Positions 23,977 to 36,500 of a DNA stretch of 64,000 bases are shown piece after piece. Both the position numbers and the translations under genes were made by a program. Source of the stretch: Azolla caroliniana (lineage: Eukaryota > Polypodiophyta); contig JBHGNT010000009.1 in NCBI GenBank assembly GCA_043228905.1, forward strand, positions 1,054,001 to 1,118,000. Reading direction: 5' to 3'. Below the pieces are notes generated by a model. The model ran no database searches, was not told the DNA's origin, and worked only from the letters and a program-made list of their open reading frames with translations. Each line of letters starts with the position of its first letter. Positions within the stretch are counted from its first letter, which is position 1.

Positions 23977-24455
23977 GTATAAAGAGAGGATTCCAACACA
24001 AGATATGTGTGTGTCTTGTCTTTTTCTCTCCTCGAAAGAAAAGGGGGGAAGAAGTGGGGAGGAGGCGAGGTATCGATCGATCCATCGATTGCCCCCCAAC
24101 CCAAACACACACAACATTGGTCGGCCGAACATGTGCTACTTTCACACCACCACCACCACCACGTCCTAAGAGACTAGGCCGTCCAAAATACGGCATGGCC
24201 CTTGCTTCCCCCTACATTATTGCCCCAGAAGACCAAATGTCTGCTCCGACATACATCGCTTATCGGTCGAAAACGGGCTACTTTCACACCACCGCATCCT
24301 TAAGAGACTACGCTGTCCGAAAACGGCTTGCCGGCTTCCCTGTTATTTGTCCTCGACCATGCCTGCTCCGACATGGACCGTTCTCGCATCACTCTTCCAC
24401 ACCCCTTGCTTAGGTCTGAGAACAGATGATTTCTGTATCGTCTTCCCAACCTACG

Positions 24456-24478
24456 CCCCCCCCCCCCCCCCCCCCCCC
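24456..24478. repeat. (C)23 homopolymer
   Basis: Twenty-three consecutive C residues. The equivalent site in the right duplication unit (34085-34092) has only eight, so the run expanded, or was mis-sequenced, in the left unit. Confidence 0.9.
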
Positions 24479-26132
24479 ACTTGAAAACGGATGGCTCCCA
24501 CATCGCCTGCCATTGTTGATCCAACAACATATCCCGAGTTTTTCTTCCAAACCATACTAGTGCACACCCTTCATTTGTACTATCTATGTTTATTATGTTC
24601 ACATTGATGCTAGGTCGGCCCCAATGGCATATCTTCATCAGTTATAACCTTTTTTCACTTTGACAATGCTCACATGAACCACATTTCATCAAAAGGTAAA
24701 ACAACAAAATACCCCAAAGTTTTCAAAAATCAAATGAGAGTATCGATTTGTAGCAGTATGTTGATTTTCTTATCACTATTGGGCCATCAACATATGTACA
24801 TATACCCTTTTGTACGTAACGTTGCTTTCATATGCTACCAAGATCCATATAATCAAAGGGTAAAACATCAAAATACAATATAGGTTTCTAATGCATTTTG
24901 AAATACCCCTACCTAGCCTACAGTTTTTGTACTATACCATGGTACTCTAGTTTAAGTTAGGGGCATTTTGCATAATACATAATGTTGTTTTTCTGAATAA
25001 CCATCTAATAACTTAATCACGTCCTAGTGACTTGATAATCTTGTCATTAAACTAATGTTTGATAATATTTTCATCATGTTAATTGTATATTTACTCTAAT
25101 CACTTTACAAATTGTATCATCAAATGAGCATGAGTGCACAATAATAATTAACATGCTGTTTTTTATTGTTAGGGTGTTCCATGTGTGAATGGGGATAATA
25201 ATGATGTGTTGCTAATTAAAGCAATTATTGAGTATTGAGGGCAATTGAGTCATTAATCAACTTGTGAATAATAAGGTATCTTCAAAGTGAAAATAGCTAA
25301 GGAGAATGTCTCAATGGAAATTACTAGCAAACAAGAGATGAACCGTTTCCCTTAGCAAAAGATGGTGGACCCAGACGAGATACAAGGCAAAGCTTGTTAT
25401 CAACAAGGAAAATAAACGTGAGTTGCTAGACATGCCCATGTTAGAAATCATGCACTTGCAACAATATCGTGTGATTTTGGCCTTATTCAGTATTTTTATA
25501 CCTTATATCTAGGTTAATGCAATAACTTAAAGCTCTTTCAAATTTATGACTACAAAATCCTCATTGGGAAATGATGTGAAAGCATAGACTAGCCATATCA
25601 CACCACATCCAAGTAATGTGATAATTTTAACAACATTATTATGTTCGACAATGACCATAAGAAAATAAGAAATCAAACGTCATTGAGCATGAAATAGAAA
25701 CCTAGGCTACGAATGTACCAATGTGAAGCTCAATTAACATAATAAATATGTTCAAACTTATTATAAACATTTGCATTATAATCTATAGTTGCAATTAACT
25801 GTACAATTAAAAACTAAGATTTTCGTAGATTTTAAAAAAGAATAGTTCTAGCAATTATTAACTTCATGATTTTCACATGATTCATGTTTGTCTTATTTTA
25901 GTTTATCAAAGGTAAGTTTCAAATTTCAATTGTTGTATGATGCACATGTTTACATACCTAATGATCTTAAGAAGCCTTGGAATGTAATGTAGCCATTCAT
26001 TTTTGATATAGATAGATAGATTTTATTCTATCTTCTTCAAACGTAAAATATGACCTATGAGACCAAAAATATTACATTTCATATAATACATGTGAAAGTG
26101 AGTAGCAACTCTTGATGTCCAAGAACTTTGGC

Positions 26133-26136
<4 letters not shown>

Positions 26137-26183
<47 letters not shown>
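26137..26183. repeat. (AG)n microsatellite, long allele
   Basis: About 23 AG units. The paralogous site in the right unit (about 35,749-35,769) has about 10. Length change between otherwise matching flanks. Confidence 0.95.
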
Positions 26184-26187
<4 letters not shown>

Positions 26188-29061
26188 AAAGAATTGAAAG
26201 GTAGATTACTTGGTCAGATTTTGTTGTTGGGAAACCTCCAAGATGTCATCACTTGAAGAGTTCCAAATATGTGACTTGGTAAGGTCTCATATATTGCCTT
26301 TTGTGTTAGCATTTCCATCACATGGCTTCTAAATGTGTATAGGATTTCAATTGAGATCTCAATTCTCAACATCATTTGTCTTTCTGTTGTTTGTAGCCGT
26401 ATTTTTTTCTTTTTGTACTCAATACCATATGGCTAGAAACATGATTTCTTGGCATAGGATGATTCTTTTTTATAATGACGTTGATGTTTTCAAGAGTCTC
26501 ATTGGCATGTGGAGAATGCGTAGTGACACGTGGCTAACATACTCTTTTTAAGGTCATTGTTATACTCAATTAGGGAGCATATTTTTGTCCCTAAGAAGCA
26601 AAACATGGTCTGTCCTTCTTGGTATAATTGCCCAAGGTTGGTGCATGCAACAATTGAAGGTGGGAAGCACCACAAACAACTCAATCTTGGGGCCTTTAAG
26701 AATTTGAATATTATGAAATGATTCTTTCTCAAACAATAAGAAATGGGTTACCATTCGGGTTTGGTTTGGAGAAAATATCATAACTTCCATTTAGCCGAAG
26801 TGTTATCCACCCACAATGCTTTATTTGTAATTGCAAGATAATGAGTAGAAAGAGTGGTCGACCCACTTTGAATGCCATGCCAATGAGAATTTATGGTTGG
26901 GGAGTGTTGTCATTTCCTTGTAGTTTTCTCAACATTTAGCATTGATGTGTGTGCAAAAATTGTGGTTGAACACATGTTCACATTTCCTTGTAGGTTTTCC
27001 AACATGTGCGATAGAGAGAACATTAAAAGATGGATTGATATATTGCATTATATTATCATTCTTGGAGGTTCAATATGACTTATGGCAACAAATTCGAAGC
27101 ATTCTCACATAGTATTTCTGGAGTTGAGTAGCGATCCTTGATATTCTAGAGTTTTACCGATGAACAATGTGATTGAGGGAGCACATATTGTGTGTCAAAG
27201 AAAACTATGTAGGGATTGAATTGGATTGGCAACACGTGGAAACTAAACTCAAAAGTGGTTGTAGATGGGGGGTTGTGTCAAAATATGAAACTTAGACTCA
27301 CAAACTTATTCAAGGCAATATATGCATAGTTGACGAAAACTAAAATATGTGGGGATTGGATTGGATTGACATAATGTGGAAACCAAACTCAAATGTGATC
27401 AAAGGAGAAAGATTGTATGAAAGTGTAAAACGAGACTCACAAACTTGTTGAAGGCAAAATATGCGTAACTTACAAGTTTCCTTGCTTGTTCACGAATGCT
27501 TATCTCCCATCAAAGAGAATGTGAGCTATGCCATATTGAACGAATGGTGCAGAAAGCGATGGGCTCTAGCATGGTGTTACTATTTGGAGAAGAGAATGTT
27601 TTCATTGTTTGGTGTAGCATACATAATATAATCCGAGAAAGGTCAATCTCCACAACATGCCAATGTTGTGATACATTAGTGGTGCAAAGAAAGTTCATTA
27701 ATCTATGAATGTATTGACACATGCATTCCTAATCTCTAGTTCTAGTCATCTACATAATCGTTTGTAAATTTAGCTTGTCGGGAACTAACATACCACTCTT
27801 ACACTCCCATGATTACAATACAATTAACAAGGGGTTTTGTATTGTGGCGTTCTTTTATGAAGGAGAGAGACTTGTAGGGGGGGAGTTTGAAATATGAGAA
27901 AAATGATTGGAATGCGGTGTATTAATGTTGTCTCAAAATTTGACAACAGCATAGTTGCATGTCGCCTTTTACCTCATATGTAGAGAAAATGGCTAAAAAT
28001 GGAGTTTACTTCATCTACAGAAAAAGATGTAGCCCAATCTCGTAGAGAGATACACACAAATATGTGTGTATAGTTCATGTTGATTATATTCGAGACCAAG
28101 CACTAGATAGTAAATGCATATCTCTCATTTACAACCGGTAGTAAATGTGTTTTCACGTCCTCTACTTTACACCACACATAGCATAGTAGTTCTTACAAAT
28201 TACTATATGTTGATGTGTCAACGAGTTGTTTAACCTTCAAGACTCTATTTTCCTATCCCATATCAATGTCTCTTGATGAAATAATTGTACAATGTGATAA
28301 ATGTAAAAGACAATAGATGACTCAAGGCACAATCTTTTATCGATGCGCTCCTTCTCATATAGTCTACAACCCCATGCCACATTTCAAGCGGTGAATTTCT
28401 CAAAAGGCTTCAAAAACAACAAATAAATTACCATGGTCTCATATAAGGTTCAGGTTTAATTTTAATGACTTATAAAATGACTTTGCTTCCATGCATGCCC
28501 TCTGTAAATTTCTCCAAGGCATGCTGGCCCCTTTTGTTGTGCATAATTGATGATGACGGTGTATGTAACATATTGTGGATGTATTTACTTATGTTGGTAG
28601 CAATTTTTCATTAGCAAGGAAAGGAAAAGTTAATGCAAGCAAAGGTTGGGCCTTTTCTTTGGGCAACACAAAAAAGTGATAAATAAAGCAAGACTTTGCC
28701 AACAATAATTTACATTCACTTTTTCTTGATTGCATTGATCTGAAAAGTACTATGATGTACCATTACTCTTGTGGTCCACTATGAAATTGCAGAATGAAGT
28801 GCTACCCATTTAGTTGTCTTGTCCCCTTAAAATGAATGAGTTATTGATAAGAGAGAAAATTGTTTAAGGACCTCAAATCTATTTGCTTCATGAGGTCTCA
28901 TATATACATGTTTACAAAAGTTTTCCTAGAGATTCTACCATCCAAGGATATGTATTCGGATTCCTCTTGTTACCAAGAAACCAAAAACAAAGTTTAGCCT
29001 TGGGTAAGTGCAATAGAACAGGATTGCGATTTTAGTAGTTAATATTGGTATTACATTAATC

Positions 29062-31315
29062 TCAAGCACTGCCCCTTCTCAAAGGCACATTGTGATTATG
29101 CTTTCCTTCATAAGTTGTCCAAACTGTCCTTGGATCAGCAGAGGATCGCTCAACATGTTTCCTCATGCCACATCCTAGATTTGTACATCTGTAGTAGCTT
29201 CTGCAAGTCACAATATTTCAAAGGGTTAAAGAGTTCAATGATCATCTGAATCTTTCTCTCTCTCACACACACATATGCACACAATAGGGAAAATTTTCTT
29301 AAGTCGTGCACGAAATACATCACACACATTAATTATAAAAGCTATGACTTGAATGTGGAAACCATGTTGCAAATCAATCCACGCAAGCAATTCAATCTTT
29401 TAATTAAACTCTAGACTTGCATTCAACGCCCAAGGTTTAGTTCAGAGTTTTTTCAAAGCTTGCAGAAAGCTATCTATGGTAAGGAATTAATTATGCATAT
29501 ATGATTAGATACATCAAATATGCAGAATTGAAGATTTATAAATTTGAAATTTATATTTGTATATGGTTTCATTGCTAAAACAAAATCATACAAAAATTTG
29601 TCAAAAGAGAGTTCACACCTGGGAAAATTATGGCCTTTGACTACCTTCTGGCCATATTTGCGCCATCTATACCCATCATCGAGAATATCAACTTCGCTTA
29701 TTGTTTGTACAACTATACGGGACTCCCGAACAGTTGTGATTGGTACTGGATATGAATGTGGCATTTCCCCACCGCTGTCCATTCTCCTGATACATTAAAC
29801 AATATAGGTGAATACATACTTGTCAGGAAGCATACTGGAGGGTTCTAAAACACAAAGCAAAAGAAAGAAGTAAACAAAAAAAGATACAATTCAAGGAACC
29901 CAAATGAGATGGCAATAATACCTTCGGCGCTTCGAGTCTTGTTCTTCTTCACAATCACTTTTGGTTTCACCTTCTTCATCGCTAGGGGAACAGAACGATT
30001 GTTCAGGAGTTCCGGTCAATCCGGTATGAGAAATAACCACTGATGAAGAGGAGAAATCAGCTGAATTCTTATCTGAATCCACCTTTTCTTCATGTGCTTG
30101 CAATTGGATCCCTCTCTCTTGAATCATCATGTGGGCAGGATTTCGTGATGATCTCCGTGTTGTTTGTGGCTTTGGGTGGTTATGTTCCCCTTTGTATGTA
30201 ATTTCAGTTATTTCTCCTTCATGAGAACATTCCACATGCTTCTTCACAAGACAATGAGGATGAGTACATTTATAATAGCTGCGACGACGCCCGGTACCTT
30301 TTAATTGCTTTTGCCCATACTTCTTCCAGTTATACCCATCTGAAGAGGGCCTTCCATTCATAGATAACCCATGATGAGCTAGAATCATTTCAGTTTCAGT
30401 GGACTTTTTATGAGGCTCAGATGTTTGTGCTCTCATATTATTTAATGTTTCATGGCACCCTTGAGTGTTCATGTATGGATCTGGCGAATCAGAATTCAAC
30501 ATTGACGTATCGTTAGTTGGTTGATCAGTGGGTTTATTTTCAAATTCGAAAGCCTCTTCGTTTGAAATTCCAAATGATCCCTACAGAAAAACATTCATTG
30601 CTTTGATACTAACCTTATTGATTATAATACCAAAAACTACTGATTCTAAATAAGATATAGCAAGACTCACCGTGCCATTTATGTGAGACAACCCAGTTCT
30701 TGTTACTACAGGGTGTGGCCAAAAGACAAAGTCATTGGCTTGTTGGGCACTGTTCTCATTTTCAGATTCATTGGATTCTGGCACCTCTTCTTCCTTCACT
30801 TCCTCTTGTGGTTTCTCAGTCTCGGATTCACTGGAATTCGGCACCTCTTCCTTTGCTTCCGATTCGGCTGGAGGTTTTCTGGTTCTGTATTCATCAGTGC
30901 TTTCTTTTCTGAAATCTTTCGAATCAACCTCACGTTCATCCTCTACAGTTGGAACATCGTCTGTAAGAGCTTCCGTGTCAGGCTTGGAGCCAGTGGAGCT
31001 TTCTTGATTCTCTTCGCTTTCTTCAAGCCTTTTTCTAGCCGCAAGATTTCCCCCTTCCTCATCCTTTGGAGCAAAATCCTCATTCTCCGGAATGCTCTGT
31101 TTCTTCAGATCTCTCAGAAGACCACCACCGACTTCTTCACCACTCTGATTCTTCCGTGCCTCTGCACTGATGGCTATGGTTTCAGTATAATTTCCTCTCT
31201 CACCCAGGAGCTTCGTATGATCAGAGGCATGGGTTATGACACAGTCACATTCTAGGGACAAGAACAGGGCTATGGCCAACAGGATGATGAGCCAGGAGGA
31301 GGGAGAAGAGCCCAT
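29062..31315 (-). CDS. Chimeric gene: membrane-protein 5' end fused to WRKY group I 3' end (536 aa)
   Basis: Exons 31315-30671, 30580-29922, 29786-29619 and 29200-29062 join in phase to 536 residues without a stop. Residues 1 to about 185 derive from the 730-residue membrane protein: a signal peptide, then an acidic arm with one 20-residue repeat. Residues about 186-215 are WRKY exon 2 sequence, and the rest is WRKY exons 3-5. The N-terminal WRKY domain has WKKYGQK near residue 300. The C-terminal one has WRKYGQK, with the family's conserved intron between the PR and SYY codons. Compared with the intact paralogue it reads [12 protein letters not shown] (instead of KGTERPR) and [18 protein letters not shown] (instead of [18 protein letters not shown]). 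Zinc ligands C-C-HNH are kept. The promoter comes from the membrane-protein gene. The signal peptide would send the product to the ER unless an internal ATG (30,502) is used. Expression is unproven. Confidence 0.85.
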
Positions 31316-31577
31316 TGATCAAAAGGAAGATTCAATGTGTGGATGGGAGGAAAGGAAGAGGAGAAAAGCCAATTGTCTGTGTGAGTGAGAGAGAGTGGTG
31401 GAGATTTTACCTTTGGGAGTTTCTGAAACCTCTGCTGTGTTGGAGCTTTAATGGTTTCTTCTTTTCCAAAATATGTACATCTATCTATATGTATATGGTT
31501 AACCTTTACACACACACACTTTATAACTCAATATGTATAATGTATGTATATGAATAGAGAGAGAGAGAGAGAGAGAG
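31316..31577 (-). promoter_or_regulatory. Duplicated proximal promoter/leader of the chimeric gene
   Basis: Matches 23,682 to about 23,950 closely and ends in a GA run where the LINE begins. The chimeric gene therefore keeps only about 260 bp of the donor gene's upstream DNA next to it; the remainder of the duplicated upstream sequence is displaced 2 kb by the LINE. Confidence 0.6.
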
Positions 31578-33594
31578 AACCGATTTCTATTCGGAGGTCA
31601 GTTAGTCAAGGATGCCCAGTGCTTTACTATTCACTATTGTGACACATCATCCTATTCTTGTTAAGTTACACGATATGGCTATGGAGGAAGAATTGCTCGG
31701 ACTAAGGTTGCCATCAGGGAAGCCATGTATTGTTTAAGCTCTCGCAGATGACCATATTATGTTTTTGGCACCTAATCGGGAAAATATTAGTAAGACAAGA
31801 GATGTGTGGGAATTGTTTTCAAATGCTTCGGGGTTGAGAATTAATATACATAAATCTGTCCTCATTTCATGTACAGAACAAGATGTGTTAGGGTTGGGGT
31901 GGTCAGGAAAGATAGTACATGGTGGTATGATTTGTCGTCATCTTGGATATCCAATTGGGGTGGAAGTTTCTCATGTGAAACTTATTGAGTGGGTATCCAA
32001 AAGGTTGGAGGATAAGTTTATGTATTGGAGGTCTCAATTTTGGTCTTTTCATGTATGACTTAAGGTGGTCCAATCGATTATGGTCTCTATGGTATCTTAT
32101 TATCTTTCTTTGCTCCCATGGTCAAAGAAAGCTCTTGAAATGTTGTCACGCTCGATGCGAATGTTATTATGGAAAAGAAAAGGGAAAAGTGCCTTGTCAT
32201 GGTTGACATGGGATCATGTTTGTACTCTGAAGCGTCTTGGTGGGGCATCAATATTGAATCTATATGAGCATATGGTGGCTCGTCGATTTACTTTCATTTG
32301 ATTCATGTTTGAAGGTGTACAACCTTGGACAGAAATGGTGGCATACTTTATAGAGAAGAATGGAATAAAGCTTGGAAACATGAAGGTTGAAGCGAATTGG
32401 TGGAATGTAATTAATTCTGATAGGGATGTCAAATGTACAGGGTCTATGATAGTTAATCATTTGTTGACATCTTGGCAAAGTATGTTGGATTTTGTGGAAT
32501 GACATTCCCCACAAGAAAGGGGATGTGCCAATTCATTACAAATGGAGGTTTTGGCAACATCAAGGTTGTTGAGGTGGGAAGGTAAACAAATTCTTAACCT
32601 TTAATTTAATCGGATGGCTAGATTGGGTTTGGTAACAGTTAAGGATGCTATGTTGGTTTCACAAAGAAGATTAATGGCTTTTTGAACAATAAGATCAACA
32701 TTTCGTATTCCAAAAGGTTATAACTTTATTTGGGATAAGTTGCAACAAATACTATCTTCGCATGAGCCAATTCCTGATTTAGATGGGCGATCTCAAGAGC
32801 TTGATTGGAGGTTTGTTGGAAATAAGAGATTGACTATGATCTCAACGAATGTTGCTTATCACAAGTTGATTGAAAAACATAAGTGGTTGGAAGAAAGGGT
32901 TATAAAGATATGGGGTTTTCATAAGCCCATTACTTGGTGGTTTCATGTGATCAAGGCAGGTTGGTGTTCTCGACTGATGCTACGAGCCAAGGTATTTATT
33001 TGAAGAGTTATGGTTGGAGCTTTACCATTAGGGGATGCATTAAAAAGAAGAAACATTACTAAAGGATTGCGTTTCTTTTGTTCGGTGGAATTGGAACATA
33101 GTAGGCATCGATTTATTTCATGCCCGATGGCAAGGATGGTTTGGAGGTGTATTAGTTTAGTGTGGATGTCTCTAACACGAGTAAGTCTATCTTCCTTCAG
33201 TTGGGTTTTTGCATATATGGAGAACAATGAACCGATGCCTCATTTTCAAATTATTTTTGAGTTCTTGAGGTATTGGGGGCTATGGTTCAATTGGAATATG
33301 CGGAATGCCTTCATTTTTTATTCGCAAGTTGGGGTGAGAAAATATGTTCTAAAGTTGAAAGGAATTCTTTTGTGGCAATTGACAGTGCTAGAGAAGTCAC
33401 AAAATCTCAACCAGAAAGAGAGAGAACTCTACAAGGACACATATCATCATACTCGCCATTTGAATTGGTGTAGGGTAGCATTGAGTTTGGTGTCGTAGTA
33501 TTCTTTAGATCCCTTGATAGAAGGGTTCTATACTTTGTAGTAAGTTACTCATGGTGGTATTTTTCCTTTCGTAATGAAAGCCATTATTTACGAA
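31578..33594 (+). mobile_element. 5'-truncated L1-like LINE, degenerate
   Basis: Lies between GA repeats and is absent from the equivalent place in the left unit, so it inserted after the duplication. It begins within the reverse transcriptase palm (RRSVSQGCPV, matching the RQGCP block). The catalytic motif follows as LADDHIMFLA, then SGLRINIHKS. The C-terminal part reads as a zf-RVT-like region (32,740-33,480: KRRNITKGLRFFCSVELEHS, ISCPMARMVW). Several frameshifts and stops break it. The 3' end carries a short A run (aaaaaaa) before gagagaga, as expected for target-primed insertion. No endonuclease or ORF1 is present. Not active. Confidence 0.85.
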
Positions 33595-36500
33595 AAAAAG
33601 AGAGAGAGGTATAAAGAGAAGATTCCAACACAAGATATGTGTGTGTCTTGTCTTTTTCTCTCCTCAAAAGAAAAGGGGGGAAGAATTGGGGAGGAGGCGA
33701 GGAATCGATCGATTGATCCATTGCCCCCCAACCCAAACACACACAACATTGGTCGGCCGAACATGTGCTACTTTCACACCACCACCACCACCACGTCCTA
33801 AGAGACTAGGCCGTCCGAAATACGGCATGGCCGTTGCTTCCCCCTACGTTATTGCCCCAAAAGACCAAATGTCTACTCCGACATACATCGCTTGTCGGTC
33901 GAAAACGGGCTACTTTCACACCATCGCATCCTTAAGAGACTAGGTTGTCTGAAAACGGCTTGCCTGCTTCCCTATTATTTGTCCTCGACCATACATGCTC
34001 CGACATGGACCGTTCTCGCATCACTCTTCCACACCCTTGCTTAGGTCCGAGAACGGATGATTTCTGTATTGTCTTCCCAACCTACCCCCCCCGCTTGAAA
34101 ATGGATGGCTCCCACATTGCCCGCCATTGTTGATCCCACAACATATCCCGAGTTTTTCTTCCAAACCATACTAGTGCACACCCTTCATTTGTATTATCTA
34201 TGTTTATTATGTTCACATTGATGCTAGGTCGGCCCCAATGGCATATCTTCATCAGTTATAACCTTTTTTCACTTTGACAATGCTCACATGAACCACATTT
34301 CATCAAAAGGTAAAACAACAAAATACCCCAAAGTTTTCAAAAATCAAATGAGAGTATCAATTTGTAGCAGTATGTTGATTTTCTTATCACTATTGGGCCA
34401 AAAACATATGTACATATACCCTTTTGTACGTAACGTTGCTTTCATATGCTACCAAGATGCATATAATCAAAGGGGGAAACATCAAAATACAATATAGGTT
34501 TCTAATGCATTCTGAAATACCCCTACCTAATCTAGAGTTTTTGTACTATACCATGGTACTCTAGTTTAAGTTGGGGGCATTTTGCACAATACATAATGTT
34601 GTTTTTCCGAATTACCATTTAATAACTTAATCACGTCCTAGTGACTTGATAATCTTGTCATTAAGCTAATGTTTGATAATATTGCCATCATGTTAATTGT
34701 ATATTTACTCTAATCACTTTACAAATTGTATAATCAAATGAGCATGAGTGCACAATAATAATTAACATGTTGTTTTTTTATTGTTAGGGTGTTCCATGTG
34801 TGACTAGGGATAATAATGATGTGTTTCTAATTAAAGCAATTATTAAGTATTGAAGGCAATTGAGTCATTAATCAACTTGTGAATAATAAGGTATCTTTAA
34901 AGTGAAAATAGCTAAGGAGAATGTCTCAATGGAAATTACCCACAAACAAGAGATGAGCCGTTTCCCTTGGCAAAAGATGGTGGACGCAGACGAGATACAA
35001 GGCAAAGCTCGTTATCAACAAGGAAAATAAACGTGAGTTGCTAGACATGCCCATGTTAGAAATCATGCACTTGCAACAATATCGTGTGATTTTGGCCTTA
35101 TTCAGTATTTTTATACCTTATATCTAGGTTAATGCAATAACTTAAAGCTCTTTCAAATTTATGACTACAAAATCCTCATTGGGAAATGATGTGAAAGCAT
35201 AGACTAGCCATATCACACCACATCCAAGTAATGTGATAATTTTAACAACATTATTATGTTCGACCATGACCATAAGAAAATAAGAAATCAAACATCATTG
35301 AGCATGAAATAGAAACCTAGGCTACGAACGTACCAATGTGAAGCTCAATTAACATAATAAATATGTTCAAACTTATTATAAACACTTGCATTATAATCTA
35401 TAGTTGCAATTAACTGTACAATTAAAAACTAAGATTTTCGTAGATTTTAAAAAAGAATAGTTCTAGCAATTATTAACTTCATGATTTTCACATGATTGAT
35501 GCTTGTCTCATTTTAGTTTATCGAAGGTAAGTTTCAAATTTCAATTGTTGTATGATGGAGATGTTTACATCCTAATAATCTTAAGAAGCCTTGGAATGTA
35601 ATGTAGCCATTCATTTTTGATATAGATAGATAGATCTTATTTTATCTTCTTCAAAGTTAAAATATGACCTATGAGACCAAAAATATTACATTTCATGTAA
35701 TACATGTGAAAGTGAGTAGCGACTCTTGATGTCCAAAAACCTTGGCACAGAGAGAGAGAGAGAGAGAGATTTTAAAGAATTGAAAGGTAGATTACTTGGT
35801 CAGATTTTGTTGTTGGGAAACCTCCAAGATGTTATCACTTGAAGAGTTCCAAATATGTGACTTGGTAAGGTCTCATATATTGCCTTTTGTGTTAGCATTT
35901 CCATCACATGGCTTCTCAATTTGTATAGGGTCTCAATTGAGATCTCAACATCATTTGTCTTTTTGTTGTTTGTAGCCGTATTTTTTTTCTTTTTGTACTC
36001 AATATCATATGGCTAGAAACATGATTTCTGGGCATAGGATGATTCTTCTTTATAATGACGTTAATGTTCTCAAGAGTCTCGTTGGCATGTGGAGAATGCA
36101 TAGTGACATGTGGCTTACATACTCTTTTTAAGGTCACTGTTATACTGAATTAGGTAGCATACTTTTGTCCTTAAGAAGCAAAACTTGGTGTGTCCTTCTT
36201 GGTATAATTGCCCGAGGTTGGTGCATGCAACAATTGAAGGTGGGAAGCACCATAAACAACTCACTCTTGGGGCTTTTAACAATTTGAATATTATGAAATG
36301 ATTCTTTCTCAAACAATAAGAAATGGGTTACCGTCGGGGTTTGGTTTGGAGAAAATATCATAACTTCCATTTAGCCGAAGGGTTATCCACCCACAATACT
36401 TTATTTGTAATTGCAAGATCATGAGTAGAAAGAGTGGTCGACCCACTTTGAATGCCATGCCAATGAGAATTTATGGTTGGGGAGTGTTGTCATTTCCTTG

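Larger units (their letters stand above)
23977..29061. other. Intergenic DNA of the left duplication unit
   Basis: No gene recognised. The small frames here recur at the matching positions of the right unit without signs of coding constraint. Contains a C23 run and a long GA run, listed separately. Its only role I can suggest is as 3' flank of the chimeric WRKY gene and distal upstream DNA of the membrane-protein gene. Confidence 0.6.
22489..30760. repeat. Left unit of segmental tandem duplication
   Basis: Starts inside the 730-residue membrane-protein gene and ends inside the duplicated WRKY exon 2. It is closely matched by 30,753-40,471 over the gene 5' end, the intergenic DNA and WRKY exons 2-5. 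The unit borders share the 8-bp word ttctcatt (22489-22496 and 30753-30760). Head-to-tail order and shared borders identify one tandem duplication event. Confidence 0.92.

Noticed and set aside
23871-24413. Several frames with SLSLSL or HTHTHT runs around the GA/AC repeats
   Set aside because: Microsatellite translations; the same DNA is promoter or leader sequence.
26333-27722. Small frames repeated in both duplication units (also 35.9-37.3 kb)
   Set aside because: Present in both copies only because the DNA is duplicated; frames are not preserved by constraint and carry no domain.
29062-31315. Simple WRKY pseudogene
   Set aside because: All exons stay in phase, splice sites and zinc ligands are intact and a promoter is present, so an intact chimeric gene is the better reading.
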